49,108 nt of DNA, taken from assembly GCA_017983695.1 (NCBI GenBank), contig JAGOAX010000018.1:1-49108 (forward strand), in the 5' to 3' direction. Shown here piece by piece: positions 6,539-15,460 of this stretch. This stretch comes from Ferruginibacter sp. (GTDB taxonomy: Bacteria; Bacteroidota; Bacteroidia; Chitinophagales; Chitinophagaceae). The notes beneath the pieces are model-generated. The model had not been told where the DNA came from. It searched no databases and saw only the letters and a list, made by a program, of their open reading frames with translations. A program made the position numbers and the translations under genes. The first letter of the stretch is position 1. Every line of letters starts with the position of its first letter.

Positions 6539-7813
6539 TTACAAAAACTTTTTCAGGTACTGAATAAACAAGGTCCAGTCTTCGGGTAAAACGGTGTGGC
6601 CGCCTTTGTGCATGTAATAGCCAAGTTCATTCATCAATAAAGAGGCATCGCCTGCCTGAGGAAATATTGTTGTGCCGGGGCCTTTTTTACCAAAGAGTTT
6701 GTACACCGGCTCGGCTGCAATTGCTGCAAGAAATTCTCCTTTAGGGTCCGACCAGTAATCACTATCGCCGGTTTGCAATAACAATGGCCTTGGTGCCATT
6801 AATGCTACCAGCATATGTGCATCAAAAGGCAGGCTGTTAACTTTTGGGGCATAGGTATGATAGTTTGCAGCAAACTGGTAAAAATAGCGTGAGGTATCGG
6901 TAATGTGTTTTATGTTTTCGCCATAGTCACGCCTGCTGATTGCAGCGCCGCCTTCGCCGGATATGCTTGCGATGACAACACTAAAGCGCTGGTCATGCAC
7001 ACCCGTCCACAAAACTGTTTTTCCTAAACGGGATGCACCCTGCAACGCAATGCGTTTGCTGTTGATCTGTTTATCGGTTTCAAAATAATCCATTGCCCTG
7101 CTTAATCCCCATGACCATGCGGCTATGGCACCCCATTCATCGGGTGCAACTTGTGTTTGTCCGGGTTTTAAATACTTACTTCTTATCCCGTATTGTATGC
7201 CGCCTTTAAAATCGGGTTCAATGTCGCCATAATAAACTGTTGCAAAGCCAATGCCTGCATCAATAAATTGCTCCACATTCATTTTGGTAAAACGGCTGGG
7301 CTGATCGGCTTTTATCTTTTGTCCTTCCCTGGTCCATACATAACCAACCTGTACCCCGCTATCATTAACCGCCTGGTTATTGGCAACAAAAGATACGGTT
7401 AGTATTAATGGAGATGGCGTTACATTTTTTGCCGGCAGGTATATCAGCAGGTTCATTTTATAAGCTGCTGTATCTTTTGTAAAATATACCGTTACCTGTT
7501 TGCGAATGGCTTTGCCATTTAATATCCGTGTACCTTTTTCAAAAACATTAAAATGCAGGTCGGCAGGTTTAGCTGGCATTTTGCCATATTCAATTGTTTC
7601 AAATAATTTCAGCAACTGCGACCTTCTTGTTGTATTCCACGACTGTATAGTTTCTGCTTTATTGGTAAAAATTTCCGGTAAAGTATAATTCCCTACCGAA
7701 TCTTCGTTGTAATTAATGGGGAAACCCGCCGATGTTTTGGGCAGTTTATCTGTTTGGCAAAAAACTATACTGGTGATGAACAACAGTACTATTAATGAGG
7801 CGATCTTTTTCAT
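6539..7813 (-). CDS. Secreted CE15-like (glucuronoyl esterase family) hydrolase
   Basis: A 424-residue alpha/beta-hydrolase with a signal peptide (about 1-20, ends VFCQ). The elbow GASRLGK (Ser261) corresponds to the GCSRxGK motif of carbohydrate esterase family 15. GGAAISRRDYGENI, DAHMLVALMAPRPLLL, DYWSDPKGEF and GGHTVLPEDW (His406) follow in the family order. CE15 enzymes cut ester bonds between lignin alcohols and glucuronic acid of xylan. The canonical acid Glu position is not clear: SGEGG places Glu287 26 residues after Ser, and D353/E360 region residues are alternatives. The lack of neighbouring glycan genes makes the true substrate uncertain. Confidence 0.82.
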   Translation of the reverse strand: MKKIASLIVLLFITSIVFCQTDKLPKTSAGFPINYNEDSVGNYTLPEIFTNKAETIQSWNTTRRSQLLKLFETIEYGKMPAKPADLHFNVFEKGTRILNGKAIRKQVTVYFTKDTAAYKMNLLIYLPAKNVTPSPLILTVSFVANNQAVNDSGVQVGYVWTREGQKIKADQPSRFTKMNVEQFIDAGIGFATVYYGDIEPDFKGGIQYGIRSKYLKPGQTQVAPDEWGAIAAWSWGLSRAMDYFETDKQINSKRIALQGASRLGKTVLWTGVHDQRFSVVIASISGEGGAAISRRDYGENIKHITDTSRYFYQFAANYHTYAPKVNSLPFDAHMLVALMAPRPLLLQTGDSDYWSDPKGEFLAAIAAEPVYKLFGKKGPGTTIFPQAGDASLLMNELGYYMHKGGHTVLPEDWTLFIQYLKKFL

Positions 7814-8086
7814 ACAGCAGTTTTAAACAGTTATTAAATTTACAAAAGCTGTGTATAGCTTACTAAAAATTCTACGGCAACGATTGCATAAATTGCACTG
7901 GCGTAATAAAAGGGAATCTATAATTTCTTTATAGCTTCATTTTATCAAAAATAAATTCTGTATTATTGTATCGCACTTTACGTTATAGCTATTCATGAAC
8001 ATTTGTGATTTTAGTTTTTTATTTTTAAAGTAGAAGGCTACAACAATTAAAATGGTTTTTTAATTAGCAACCCTAAAATAAAAAAA

Positions 8087-8488
8087 ATGAAAAAGAACAC
8101 ATTCTTATTTTCTATTGTCTTTATATTTTTTGTAAGCGGACTAACAATTATTTCTTGTAAAAAAGAAACTACTACACCAACTACTTGTGATGCTAAAGGA
8201 ACTTATTCCGGAACCAGCTTAAGTTCTTTAAGCGTTTCATCTACTATGACGTATAAATTGCAGGATAATAATTTTGCAATAGGAAGTGTTACGCCATCTG
8301 GTGCCTCAGTTTCATTTGGGGGCTATAGAAATACCTGTGATAGTGTAGTACTATCTGTTTATTATACTGCCAACAGTTCATATTATTTATTACAAGGTAA
8401 GTTATCGAATAGCGGGGCGACTATTAGTGGTACTTATAAAAATTTAACAACCACGTCTGATATTGGTACGTTTACAATCAGCAAGTAA
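8087..8488 (+). CDS. Small lipoprotein of unknown function
   Basis: A 133-residue protein with a lipoprotein signal peptide (MKKNTFLFSIVFIFFVSG...) and lipobox IISC (Cys24). The mature part is Thr/Ser-rich and contains alternating short strands (CDAKGTYSGTSL, MTYKLQDNNFAIGSV, YYLLQGKLSNSGATISGTYKN), suggesting a small beta-sandwich or barrel. C34 and C84 could form a disulfide. Family not recognised. It is divergent from the CE15-like gene across 273 bp of AT-rich DNA. Confidence 0.75.
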   Translation: MKKNTFLFSIVFIFFVSGLTIISCKKETTTPTTCDAKGTYSGTSLSSLSVSSTMTYKLQDNNFAIGSVTPSGASVSFGGYRNTCDSVVLSVYYTANSSYYLLQGKLSNSGATISGTYKNLTTTSDIGTFTISK

Positions 8489-8676
8489 CTAATATTTTCC
8501 GTTACTGTAGAATTTTTACACAACTACGCTCTCAGCCTTAAAGATGTAATTGTAAACTCTAAGGATATCCAATTGCATTGGTTAGCATTATTTTTATACC
8601 CCTCCATTTAAAAAGTAACACAGCATTTCATTTTTTAGCTTAGCTTTAAAAATCTATTTATCACTTAACTCCTGTT

Positions 8677-9957
8677 ATGAGAAAACTTCTTTTAGTACCG
8701 GCAATTTTTTTATGCAGTCATATCCTTGCACAAAAAACATATATCCATTGCGGCAAATTAATTGATGCGGTAAGCAATACCATGTTGGCTGAAAAAACCA
8801 TCATTATTGAAGGCAATAAAATTGTAGAGATAAAAGATGGTTACGCAACAGCTGGTGCAACTGATAAATTGATCGACCTTAAAACTAAAACGGTAATGCC
8901 CGGCCTTATGGACATGCATGTACACCTGGAATCGCAAACCAAACGCAATGCACAGTCAGACCGGCTGACCAAAGAATCGCAGGACGTAGCGTTTGAAGCA
9001 GTAAACTATGCCTACGTTACATTAATGGCAGGCTTTACCACTGTAAGAGATCTGGGTGGCTCAAGAGTAAATATTTCTTTACGCAATGCCATTAATGCCG
9101 GTACAACTATTGGCCCACGTGTATATACTGCAGGTAAATCAATTGCGACTACAGGCGGACATGCAGACCCTACCAATGGTTTGAAAAAAGAATTTGGCGG
9201 AGACCCCGGCCCCTTGGATGGTGTGGTAAACGGTGTTGATGAATGCCGCAAAGCAGTAAGGCAACGTTACAAAGATGGAGCAGACCTGATAAAAATTACA
9301 GCTACAGGCGGTGTACTAAGCCAGGCAAAAGATGGCAGTGGTGCCCAGTTTACCGAGGAAGAAATAAAAGCCATTGTAGAAACTGCAAAGGATTATAATT
9401 TTAAAGTGGCCGCACATGCACATGGTGCAGAAGGAATGAAAAGAGCCATCCGTGGTGGCGTTACCTCCATTGAGCATGGTACTTTTATGGATGATGAATG
9501 TATTGAGCTGTTTAAAAAATATGGTACCTGGCTGGTACCCACAATTATTGCCGGTAAATCAACCGCCGACTCTGCAAAAATACCCGGCTATTACTCTGCC
9601 ATAGTTACACCAAAAGCTTTGGCCACCGGCCCAAAGATACAAGCCACTTTTGCCAAAGCCTATAAAGCCGGTGTAAAAATTGCTTTTGGTACCGATGCCG
9701 GTGTATTTATGCATGGAAAAAATTACCTCGAGTTTCAATACATGACCGAAGCCGGTATGCCTGCGATGGAAGCGATAAAATCTGCAACTATCGGCGGTGC
9801 AAGTTTATTGGGGGTGGAAAGTACTATAGGTACTATTCAAAAAGATAAGCTGGCTGATATTATTGCAGTAGATGGCGACCCATTAAAAGATATTAGCGCA
9901 ATGGGCAAAGTGATATTTGTAATGAAGGACGGTAAGGTTTATAAAAGTCCGCTATAA
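8677..9957 (+). CDS. Secreted amidohydrolase (imidazolonepropionase/prolidase-like)
   Basis: A 426-residue metal-dependent hydrolase with a signal peptide (about 1-19, ends ILAQ). Metal and catalytic residues are in place: H81 and H83 (MDMHVHLE), K206 (LIKITATGG, probably the carboxylated lysine), H247/H249 (AAHAHG), H267 (SIEHGTF) and D340 (FGTDAG). Such binuclear enzymes often hydrolyse Xaa-Pro dipeptides or cyclic amides; the exact substrate is unknown. It ends with LADIIAVDGDPLKDI, the usual urease-alpha-like beta-sandwich closing. It is a single-gene unit. Confidence 0.9.
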   Translation: MRKLLLVPAIFLCSHILAQKTYIHCGKLIDAVSNTMLAEKTIIIEGNKIVEIKDGYATAGATDKLIDLKTKTVMPGLMDMHVHLESQTKRNAQSDRLTKESQDVAFEAVNYAYVTLMAGFTTVRDLGGSRVNISLRNAINAGTTIGPRVYTAGKSIATTGGHADPTNGLKKEFGGDPGPLDGVVNGVDECRKAVRQRYKDGADLIKITATGGVLSQAKDGSGAQFTEEEIKAIVETAKDYNFKVAAHAHGAEGMKRAIRGGVTSIEHGTFMDDECIELFKKYGTWLVPTIIAGKSTADSAKIPGYYSAIVTPKALATGPKIQATFAKAYKAGVKIAFGTDAGVFMHGKNYLEFQYMTEAGMPAMEAIKSATIGGASLLGVESTIGTIQKDKLADIIAVDGDPLKDISAMGKVIFVMKDGKVYKSPL

Positions 9958-10012
9958 TTATTTTATTGTTGTTTGTATTGATATTGCCCTGCAATAAAAA
10001 CCTTGTATTCAC

Positions 10013-10043
10013 TTTGATTTAGATTTAATATTCCATAACTTGA
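10013..10043 (+). promoter_or_regulatory. Possible promoter of the DUF4242 gene
   Basis: TTTG at 10013-10016, a 19-base spacer, then TAACTTGA at 10036-10043, close to the Bacteroidota TAnnTTTG box. The spacing is ideal but the -7 box is imperfect. Confidence 0.35.
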
Positions 10044-10069
10044 TCAGCTAACAATTAAAAACGCTGATT

Positions 10070-10342
10070 ATGCCTAAGTATGTTATCGAAAGAGAAATTC
10101 CCGGTGCAGGTAAATTATCTGCCGATCAATTAAAAGCAATTTCGCAAACTTCCTGCGGAGTACTAAGTAATATGGGGCCGCAAATTCAATGGATACACAG
10201 CTATGTTACCGGCGATAAAATTTATTGCGTTTATATTGCCCCTAACGAAGCCATGGTTAGGGAACATGCAAAACAGGGAGGCTTTCCTGCAAACCTGGTA
10301 AGTGAAGTAGCTACAGTTATTGACCCTACAACAGCAGAATAA
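10070..10342 (+). CDS. DUF4242 family protein
   Basis: A 90-residue protein beginning MPKYVIEREIPGAG, with SCGVLSNMGPQIQWIHSYVTGDKIYCVYIAPNEAMVREHAKQ, the characteristic pattern of DUF4242. This family is a small ferredoxin-like alpha+beta fold, and some members are described as nickel-binding. His54 and the HA pair in VREHAKQGGFP are conserved-looking candidates. Cytoplasmic, no signal peptide. It stands alone with a probable promoter 27 bases upstream and a bidirectional terminator downstream. Confidence 0.88.
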   Translation: MPKYVIEREIPGAGKLSADQLKAISQTSCGVLSNMGPQIQWIHSYVTGDKIYCVYIAPNEAMVREHAKQGGFPANLVSEVATVIDPTTAE

Positions 10343-10359
10343 AAAGGGTTACGCTCTTC

Positions 10360-10397
10360 TTTACTTTCTTCCTCTTTTTATAGAAGAAGAAGGTAAA
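10360..10397. terminator. Bidirectional terminator between convergent genes
   Basis: TTTAC/GTAAA, TTCTTC/GAAGAA and TCT/AGA arms form a long imperfect A/T-flanked hairpin between the DUF4242 gene and the PKD-like gene, with pyrimidine-rich tracts on both strands. Confidence 0.55.
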
Positions 10398-10423
10398 CAT
10401 TTATCAAATTTCCTGCGAAGTAT

Positions 10424-11035
10424 TTAATCCTTTATAATAAACATTTCTACAGCAGCAGTTTTCTTTACACCTGTAGCAACAATTTTATACTGATAGTTAT
10501 ATACTTTACTGGCTTCAAAAGCTTTATTGATTGCTGCGGTAAGCTTTGCTTTATTTACTGCAGCGCTGGTATAAATATTTATAACTGCTGTTTGCGAAAT
10601 ACTTAAATCGTTAAGTTTTGTCTGGCTTACAAATTTTTTTACCTGCAGGTTTAATGCAGCAGTATTGGTATAGTTTACTGACAATATTTTTTCAGGTGCT
10701 TTAATCACATCTATCGTTTCGGATTTGGTGTTGCTGCAACCGGCTGCTAAACCACCCAGCTCAACTGTAACAGTACAGCTGCCAATACCACCACTTGGTG
10801 CTACAATGATACTTGCTGTACCCTGTCCCGAAGATATCTCCCCCGAGCTTACCATCCAGTTATAAGTCAAGGCCTGCCCTGCTGATAATTTTGTTACTTC
10901 AACTGTAAATTGTACCGTTTGCCCCTGCTTTACCTCGCTTTGCGATGCATTAATTACTATTGCCCCGGGGCATTTTTGCGCCTGTACATTTAATACAGCA
11001 GAAATAAACACAAAGGGAAGTAACAGTTTTTTCAT
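10424..11035 (-). CDS. Secreted PKD/Ig-like domain protein
   Basis: A 203-residue protein with a signal peptide (ends NVQAQ near residue 20). Residues about 25-112 form a PKD-like domain: VINASQSEVKQGQTVQFTVE, LTYNWMVSSGEISSGQG, and CTVTVELGG. The remaining 90 residues (KILSVNYTNTAALNLQVKKF... to AAVEMFIIKD) have an alternating alpha/beta pattern that I do not recognise. Probably periplasmic or surface-located. No sorting domain is visible. A TAnnTTTG-type box (minus strand, 11059-11066) lies about 24 bases upstream. Confidence 0.75.
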   Translation of the reverse strand: MKKLLLPFVFISAVLNVQAQKCPGAIVINASQSEVKQGQTVQFTVEVTKLSAGQALTYNWMVSSGEISSGQGTASIIVAPSGGIGSCTVTVELGGLAAGCSNTKSETIDVIKAPEKILSVNYTNTAALNLQVKKFVSQTKLNDLSISQTAVINIYTSAAVNKAKLTAAINKAFEASKVYNYQYKIVATGVKKTAAVEMFIIKD

Positions 11036-11180
11036 TGCTAAAGTTTTTGTTGCTGTAACAAATATAATATTAATTTCTGCTTATTTGCTGTGGCAGTATA
11101 ATGACAGTGAACCAAAATATATTTTTAAGGTTTAGGAAATTAGTTTCGAAATTGTATCTTAGTTTTATAAAAAGCATGCT

Positions 11181-12512
11181 ATGTCATCCAGAAAAAAATT
11201 TTTACACCAGGCTGCAGCTCTTACAGCCGGTGCCTTTATCGGTTCTTCATTAGACAATCATTTGTTCGCCATTTTTAAAAACAGAATTGCCCCATCAGAC
11301 CAAATAAATGTTGGTGTGATAGGTATCAACGGCATGGGCTGGGCAGATCTTACCGCCATATTAAAAGTACCCGGTGTTAACCTGGTGGCATTATGTGATG
11401 TTGATAAAAATGTACTGGACAGGCGCATGAATGACCTTGCAAAATTGAATGTAGATGCTTCAAAAATAAAAACCTTTAACGATCACCGCCGCCTGTTGGA
11501 ACTTAAAGAAATAGATGCTGTCATCATCGGCACACCCGATCACTGGCATTGCATGCAGATGGTGGAAGCCTGCCAGGCAGGTAAAGATGTGTATGTAGAA
11601 AAGCCCGTGGGCAACTCCATTGAAGAATGCAGGATAATGATAGCTGCACAAAAAAAATATGGCCGTGTGGTACAGGCTGGTCAATGGCAAAGAAGCCAGC
11701 AACATTTTAAAGACGCCGTTGATTTTATTGCAACAGGGCAACTGGGCAATATCAGAACCGTAAAAGTGTGGAGCTATGTTGGATGGAAACAACCCATACC
11801 CATTGTAGCTGATAGCGCCGTACCTGCAGGTGTTGATTATGAAAGATGGTTAGGCCCTGCCACCAAAAGACCATTTAATGCCAACCGTTTTCATTTTACT
11901 TTTCGCTGGTTTTGGGATTATGCCGGCGGGTTAATGACCGATTGGGGTGTACATTTATTAGACTATGCATTGCTGGGTATGAAAGCCGATGTGCCAAAAA
12001 CGATAAGTGCAATGGGCGGCAATTTTGCGGCTCCCACCTCGCCACAAGAAACACCGGATACTTTGTGTGCCTTATACCAGTTTGATAAATTTAACCTGGT
12101 ATGGGATCATGCCATTGGTATTGATAACGGATTGTACAAAAAAGATCATGGCATTGCTTTTATTGGTAGTAACGGTACTTTGGAATTAGACCGGGGCGGA
12201 TGGGAAGTGATGGAAGAAGGTCGCAGCACCAGCAAAGTAACAGTGGCCAGGAAACCTTCTGTTGATAATGGACTGAATAAGCATATGGAAAATTTTGTGA
12301 GTGTGATACGCAACCGTAAGATGGAAGAATTGAATTGCTCTATTGAAGCGGCTGCACATGTTGCTATAATAAGCCAAATGGGAAATATTGCTTACCGCTC
12401 CGGCGAAAAACTGAACTGGAATAAAGCTGCAGGAAAATTTACCAACGAAGCAATAAATAAAAAATATATGGCAGCACCTTATCACAATGGATACCGCTTG
12501 CCAAAAGTATAA
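11181..12512 (+). CDS. Gfo/Idh/MocA family oxidoreductase, Tat-exported
   Basis: A 443-residue protein. The start SSRKKFLHQAAALTAGAFIG looks like a twin-arginine-type signal, although only one arginine is present (SRKKFL). The Rossmann domain follows (INVGVIGINGMGWADL, ALCDVD, IGTPDHWHCMQM) with the EKPVGNSIEE motif that carries the family's catalytic lysine. FRWFWDYAGGLMTDWGVHLLDYAL is typical of secreted sugar-type dehydrogenases of Bacteroidota. These enzymes use NAD(P) and act on pyranosides or inositols; substrate unknown. It is a single-gene unit. Confidence 0.9.
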   Translation: MSSRKKFLHQAAALTAGAFIGSSLDNHLFAIFKNRIAPSDQINVGVIGINGMGWADLTAILKVPGVNLVALCDVDKNVLDRRMNDLAKLNVDASKIKTFNDHRRLLELKEIDAVIIGTPDHWHCMQMVEACQAGKDVYVEKPVGNSIEECRIMIAAQKKYGRVVQAGQWQRSQQHFKDAVDFIATGQLGNIRTVKVWSYVGWKQPIPIVADSAVPAGVDYERWLGPATKRPFNANRFHFTFRWFWDYAGGLMTDWGVHLLDYALLGMKADVPKTISAMGGNFAAPTSPQETPDTLCALYQFDKFNLVWDHAIGIDNGLYKKDHGIAFIGSNGTLELDRGGWEVMEEGRSTSKVTVARKPSVDNGLNKHMENFVSVIRNRKMEELNCSIEAAAHVAIISQMGNIAYRSGEKLNWNKAAGKFTNEAINKKYMAAPYHNGYRLPKV

Positions 12513-12550
12513 ATTTGTTTATTTCTCCGGTTGTATAACGAGCAAGGTTT

Positions 12551-12583
12551 TGCAATAACAAACTTTTATAAAAGGTTATTGCA
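12551..12583. repeat. Near-perfect palindrome downstream of oxidoreductase
   Basis: TGCAATAAC (12551-12559) pairs with GTTATTGCA (12575-12583). Between them CTTTTATAAAAG is itself a perfect palindrome, with an AAA bulge. It lies in the 243-bp gap between the oxidoreductase and helicase genes. The preceding TAACGAGCAAGGTTTTGC resembles the motif near 16056. No T-run follows, so a classical terminator is doubtful. Confidence 0.6.
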
Positions 12584-12755
12584 GAACACTTGTTGCAACA
12601 CCCTCAAACATCCATCAAATAATAAAAGCCTATCTTCGCTGCCTACTCCACTCAATAACACGGCAGGTTGTAAGCCGGTGTGGTTTTAAAATCTCTTTCG
12701 CTGATTCAGAACATGCAACGTCTTTCCAGCCCATAAATAAATAATTAAACCAGTA

Positions 12756-14012
12756 ATGGCATTTAAAAAATTAGAATTAATTGAACCCATCCTTAAAGCA
12801 TTGGACGCAGAAGGATACAGTACCCCCACTCCCATTCAGCAACAGGCCATACCATTGGTATTGCAAAGAAGAGACCTGCTGGGCTGTGCACAAACTGGCA
12901 CCGGAAAAACCGCCGCATTCGCTATACCCATTTTACAAATTTTATACACTCAAAAACAACAGCGCCCCGGTATTAAGGTGTTAATATTAACCCCGACAAG
13001 GGAGCTGGCCATACAAATTGACGAAAGCTTTGCAGCCTACGGAAAATTTACCGGCATTACACATACCGTAATATTCGGTGGCGTATCGCAGCTGCACCAA
13101 ACCAATGCCTTAAAAAGAGGTGTTGATATTTTAATTGCCACACCTGGCAGGTTATTAGACCTGATGAGCCAGGGCTTTATTGATCTACGGCATTTAGAAA
13201 TTTTTGTTTTAGATGAAGCCGACCGCATGCTCGACATGGGTTTTATACACGATGTAAAAAGAGTGATCGTACGCCTGCCTGCAAAAAGGCAGACCTTGTT
13301 TTTCTCGGCTACCATGCCACCCGAAATTCAAAAGCTGGCCAATGTGTTATTAACCGATCCTGCAAAAGTAGAAGTAACACCACCATCATCTACCGTAGAT
13401 AAAATTGAACAAAGCCTGTACTACACCAATAAAACCGATAAGCAGCATTTGCTGTTACATTTATTAAAAGATGATGATATTGTAACCGCATTGGTTTTTA
13501 CCCGTACCAAACATGGTGCAGATAAAGTGGTAAAATTTTTACACCATGCCAATATAAAAGCAGCCGCCATACATGGCAATAAAAGCCAGAACGCCAGGCA
13601 AAATGCACTGAACGATTTTAAGAATGGTACTTTACGTGTGCTGGTGGCAACCGATATTGCCGCAAGAGGAATTGATATAGACCAGCTGACGCATGTATTT
13701 AATTTTGACCTGCCCAATGTGCCCGAAACTTATGTACACCGTATTGGCCGTACCGGCCGTGCAGGCAATACCGGCATTTCTATTTCTTTTTGCGATGCAG
13801 AAGAAAGAACAGAGTTAAGAGATATTCAAAGACTGATTGCTAAAAATATACCTGTGGTGGAAGGCCACCCCTTCCCGATAGCTGCCGGCAGCTTACAACA
13901 AAGAATTATGCCCAAGCAAGCGCAGCCCTCTTTTAAAAGACAACGCAATTTCCAATCTGCCAATAAAGGTGGCAGGCATGGTTACGGGCAACAGCGTACG
14001 GGGAATAAATAA
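12756..14012 (+). CDS. rhlE: DEAD-box RNA helicase, RhlE type
   Basis: A 418-residue ATP-dependent RNA helicase. Motifs in order: Q motif TPTPIQQQAIP (23-33), Walker A AQTGTGKT (45-52), PTRELAIQ, TPGRLLD, DEAD (153-156), SAT (184-186), VFTRTKHGAD, ATDIAARGIDI and HRIGRTGRAG. The basic tail (about 385-418, KRQRNFQSANKGGRHGYGQQ) likely adds RNA binding. Family role: ribosome assembly and RNA unwinding, often cold-related. There is no neighbouring operon partner. The start MAFKKLELIEPI fits the family. Confidence 0.92.
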   Translation: MAFKKLELIEPILKALDAEGYSTPTPIQQQAIPLVLQRRDLLGCAQTGTGKTAAFAIPILQILYTQKQQRPGIKVLILTPTRELAIQIDESFAAYGKFTGITHTVIFGGVSQLHQTNALKRGVDILIATPGRLLDLMSQGFIDLRHLEIFVLDEADRMLDMGFIHDVKRVIVRLPAKRQTLFFSATMPPEIQKLANVLLTDPAKVEVTPPSSTVDKIEQSLYYTNKTDKQHLLLHLLKDDDIVTALVFTRTKHGADKVVKFLHHANIKAAAIHGNKSQNARQNALNDFKNGTLRVLVATDIAARGIDIDQLTHVFNFDLPNVPETYVHRIGRTGRAGNTGISISFCDAEERTELRDIQRLIAKNIPVVEGHPFPIAAGSLQQRIMPKQAQPSFKRQRNFQSANKGGRHGYGQQRTGNK

Positions 14013-14199
14013 ATTTTTTTACGGGATTCCGCAAAGCTGTTTGTTAATATAGCGTAATTGTGCAAAAGGTGACAGCATAAATATTGAGCTGTGGATAGTT
14101 GATTTTTTACTGTTTGAGATTGGTTCGTATATTTATATGTTGTACATCATGCAACTTGACAATTTCTATTGCAATAAAAAGACTTAAACAAACAATAAT

Positions 14200-14748
14200 T
14201 TGAAACCAATTTTTACAATTCATGCAGGTGAATATATTGTGGCAGCGACACTTGAAAAAAAATTTCGAGACTTTAATATTTGGTTACCTAGCAAGGACAC
14301 AGGAATTGACCTTTTATTAACAAACAAGACAAATACCAAAACCGCTTCGTTACAAGTTAAATTTTCAAAAGATTTTAGTACGACACACACCAAAGAAATT
14401 TTCAGACCTAATATAAAAGGCGCAGGTTGGTGGACTTTAAATAGACAGAAAATAATCAGTTCAAAGGCTGACTTTTGGGTTTTCATTCTTTACAGTTTAG
14501 AAAATAAAACCCACGATTTTATTACTATTAAGCCATCTGTGTTGCTTAGTATTTTTGACAATACAGCCAGGAAGACAAATAGTATACATTGCTACATAAC
14601 AGTTACAAACCACAACACAGTATTTGAAACCCGAGGTCTTAATGACGTTGATATGCAGCTAATTTGTTCTGATAAATTTGTAAATCAGGACAGAAATTTA
14701 AAGAAGTATCTTAACAATTGGACAGCATTATCAAATAAATTAACATGA
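14200..14748 (+). CDS. Putative PD-(D/E)XK nuclease-fold protein (DUF4365-like)
   Basis: A 182-residue protein. The N-terminal third shows the nuclease-like order HAGEYIVAATLEKKF (Glu11), DTGIDLLL (Asp37) and SLQVKF (Gln52-x-Lys54), the E-D-QxK variant seen in DUF4365 and related PD-(D/E)XK proteins. The rest (WWTLNRQKI, ADFWVFILYSL, DFITIKPSVLLSIF) fits a core beta-sheet with aromatic edges. The start appears to be TTG at 14200; no ATG is available near the N-terminus. The stop overlaps (ATGA) a 21-codon remnant reading frame at 14745. It opens the second accessory island. Nuclease activity is inferred from motifs only. Confidence 0.7.
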   Translation: MKPIFTIHAGEYIVAATLEKKFRDFNIWLPSKDTGIDLLLTNKTNTKTASLQVKFSKDFSTTHTKEIFRPNIKGAGWWTLNRQKIISSKADFWVFILYSLENKTHDFITIKPSVLLSIFDNTARKTNSIHCYITVTNHNTVFETRGLNDVDMQLICSDKFVNQDRNLKKYLNNWTALSNKLT

Positions 14749-14810
14749 TCAATGAGTTCTCTGCTATGCTTCGTGAAGACATGAACCACAAAGAACAACT
14801 TTATATATAA
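14745..14810 (+). pseudogene. 21-codon reading frame overlapping the upstream stop (gene remnant?)
   Basis: ATG at 14745 overlaps the TGA of the nuclease-like gene, as a coupled operon partner would. The peptide MINEFSAMLREDMNHKEQLYI ends at TAA 14808-14810. It is too short for a domain. I read it as the surviving start of a truncated second gene, or else a chance frame. Confidence 0.3.
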
Positions 14811-14871
14811 ATAGGAATTGTGCGAAAACCCCGCTGAGACGAAAGTTCAAGATATTTTTCACTAAAATGGC

Positions 14872-15303
14872 ATGAAATATAAAGCAAGATTGACAGTTAT
14901 GGAAAAATCGAATATTAGAACAGCTGCAATTAACTGGATGAATACTTATTATCCTGAAGTTGAGAACGCAATTATGACATCTAAATTTTACACACCAGAG
15001 GAATCATGGAGTAATTCAAGAGTTTGGTTTTTTCAAATACCATTACAAGAGATTGACACAAAAAAGAACCGCTTTATTAACTTGGTTTGCCAGAATCATC
15101 TAAAAGGTGATGATTTTCTAAATATCAAAGTTCCTTCATCTTTTTTCATTATTAATGAGAAGTCGTTCGAAGTAGATTACAAGGAAAAGGTGATTAGACT
15201 GTATCTATCAGCAGAAGCAGTAGATATGTTTAAAGAAGTTAGGAAAGGTAGTAAGTTAGATTTTAAAAAGTATATTCAAAATCCACCAAAATCCATTTTA
15301 TAA
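14872..15303 (+). CDS. Hypothetical protein
   Basis: A 143-residue soluble protein of no recognised family. The first nine residues may be dispensable: M10 (MEKSNIRTAAINWMNTYYPE) is an equally good start at 14899. Visible features are W-rich strands (ESWSNSRVWFFQIPLQEID), a central FINLVCQNHLKGDDFLNIKVPSSFF segment and a Lys-rich C-terminus (KGSKLDFKKYIQNPPKS). Just after the stop comes ACCCAAC and then a near-identical copy of repeat element A, the same order as after the DoxX-like gene at 3480. Confidence 0.65.
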   Translation: MKYKARLTVMEKSNIRTAAINWMNTYYPEVENAIMTSKFYTPEESWSNSRVWFFQIPLQEIDTKKNRFINLVCQNHLKGDDFLNIKVPSSFFIINEKSFEVDYKEKVIRLYLSAEAVDMFKEVRKGSKLDFKKYIQNPPKSIL

Positions 15304-15333
15304 CTTCACCCAACATTGCATTTCTTAGCCGCA

Positions 15334-15402
15334 GTTGGTATTCCACACCAATCTTCGCTACCTTCCTCGCCGTTGTTGTGTCTATTCACCAACAACGAAT
15401 AG
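15334..15402 (+). repeat. Hairpin repeat element A, copy 2
   Basis: 69 bases identical to 3594-3662 except one base (TCTATTCACC against TCTATTGACC), about 11.7 kb away. It keeps the CGTTGTTG/CAACAACG stem (15371-15378 with 15390-15397). Open frames over it encode nothing plausible. Confidence 0.85.
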
Positions 15403-15434
15403 TTCTAATCATCAATTTTTATTTATACATTTAA

Positions 15435-15460
15435 CCCCGCCTACCGGCAGGCAGGCAGTC
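15435..15460. repeat. Partial REP-like GGCAGGCAGGCAG repeat
   Basis: CCGCCTACCGGCAGGCAGG resembles the inner part of the cruciforms at 3544 and 4460 (GCC, GTA/GCA, GGCAGGC). It follows element A, giving the same two element types as in the first island but in the opposite order. Confidence 0.5.
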
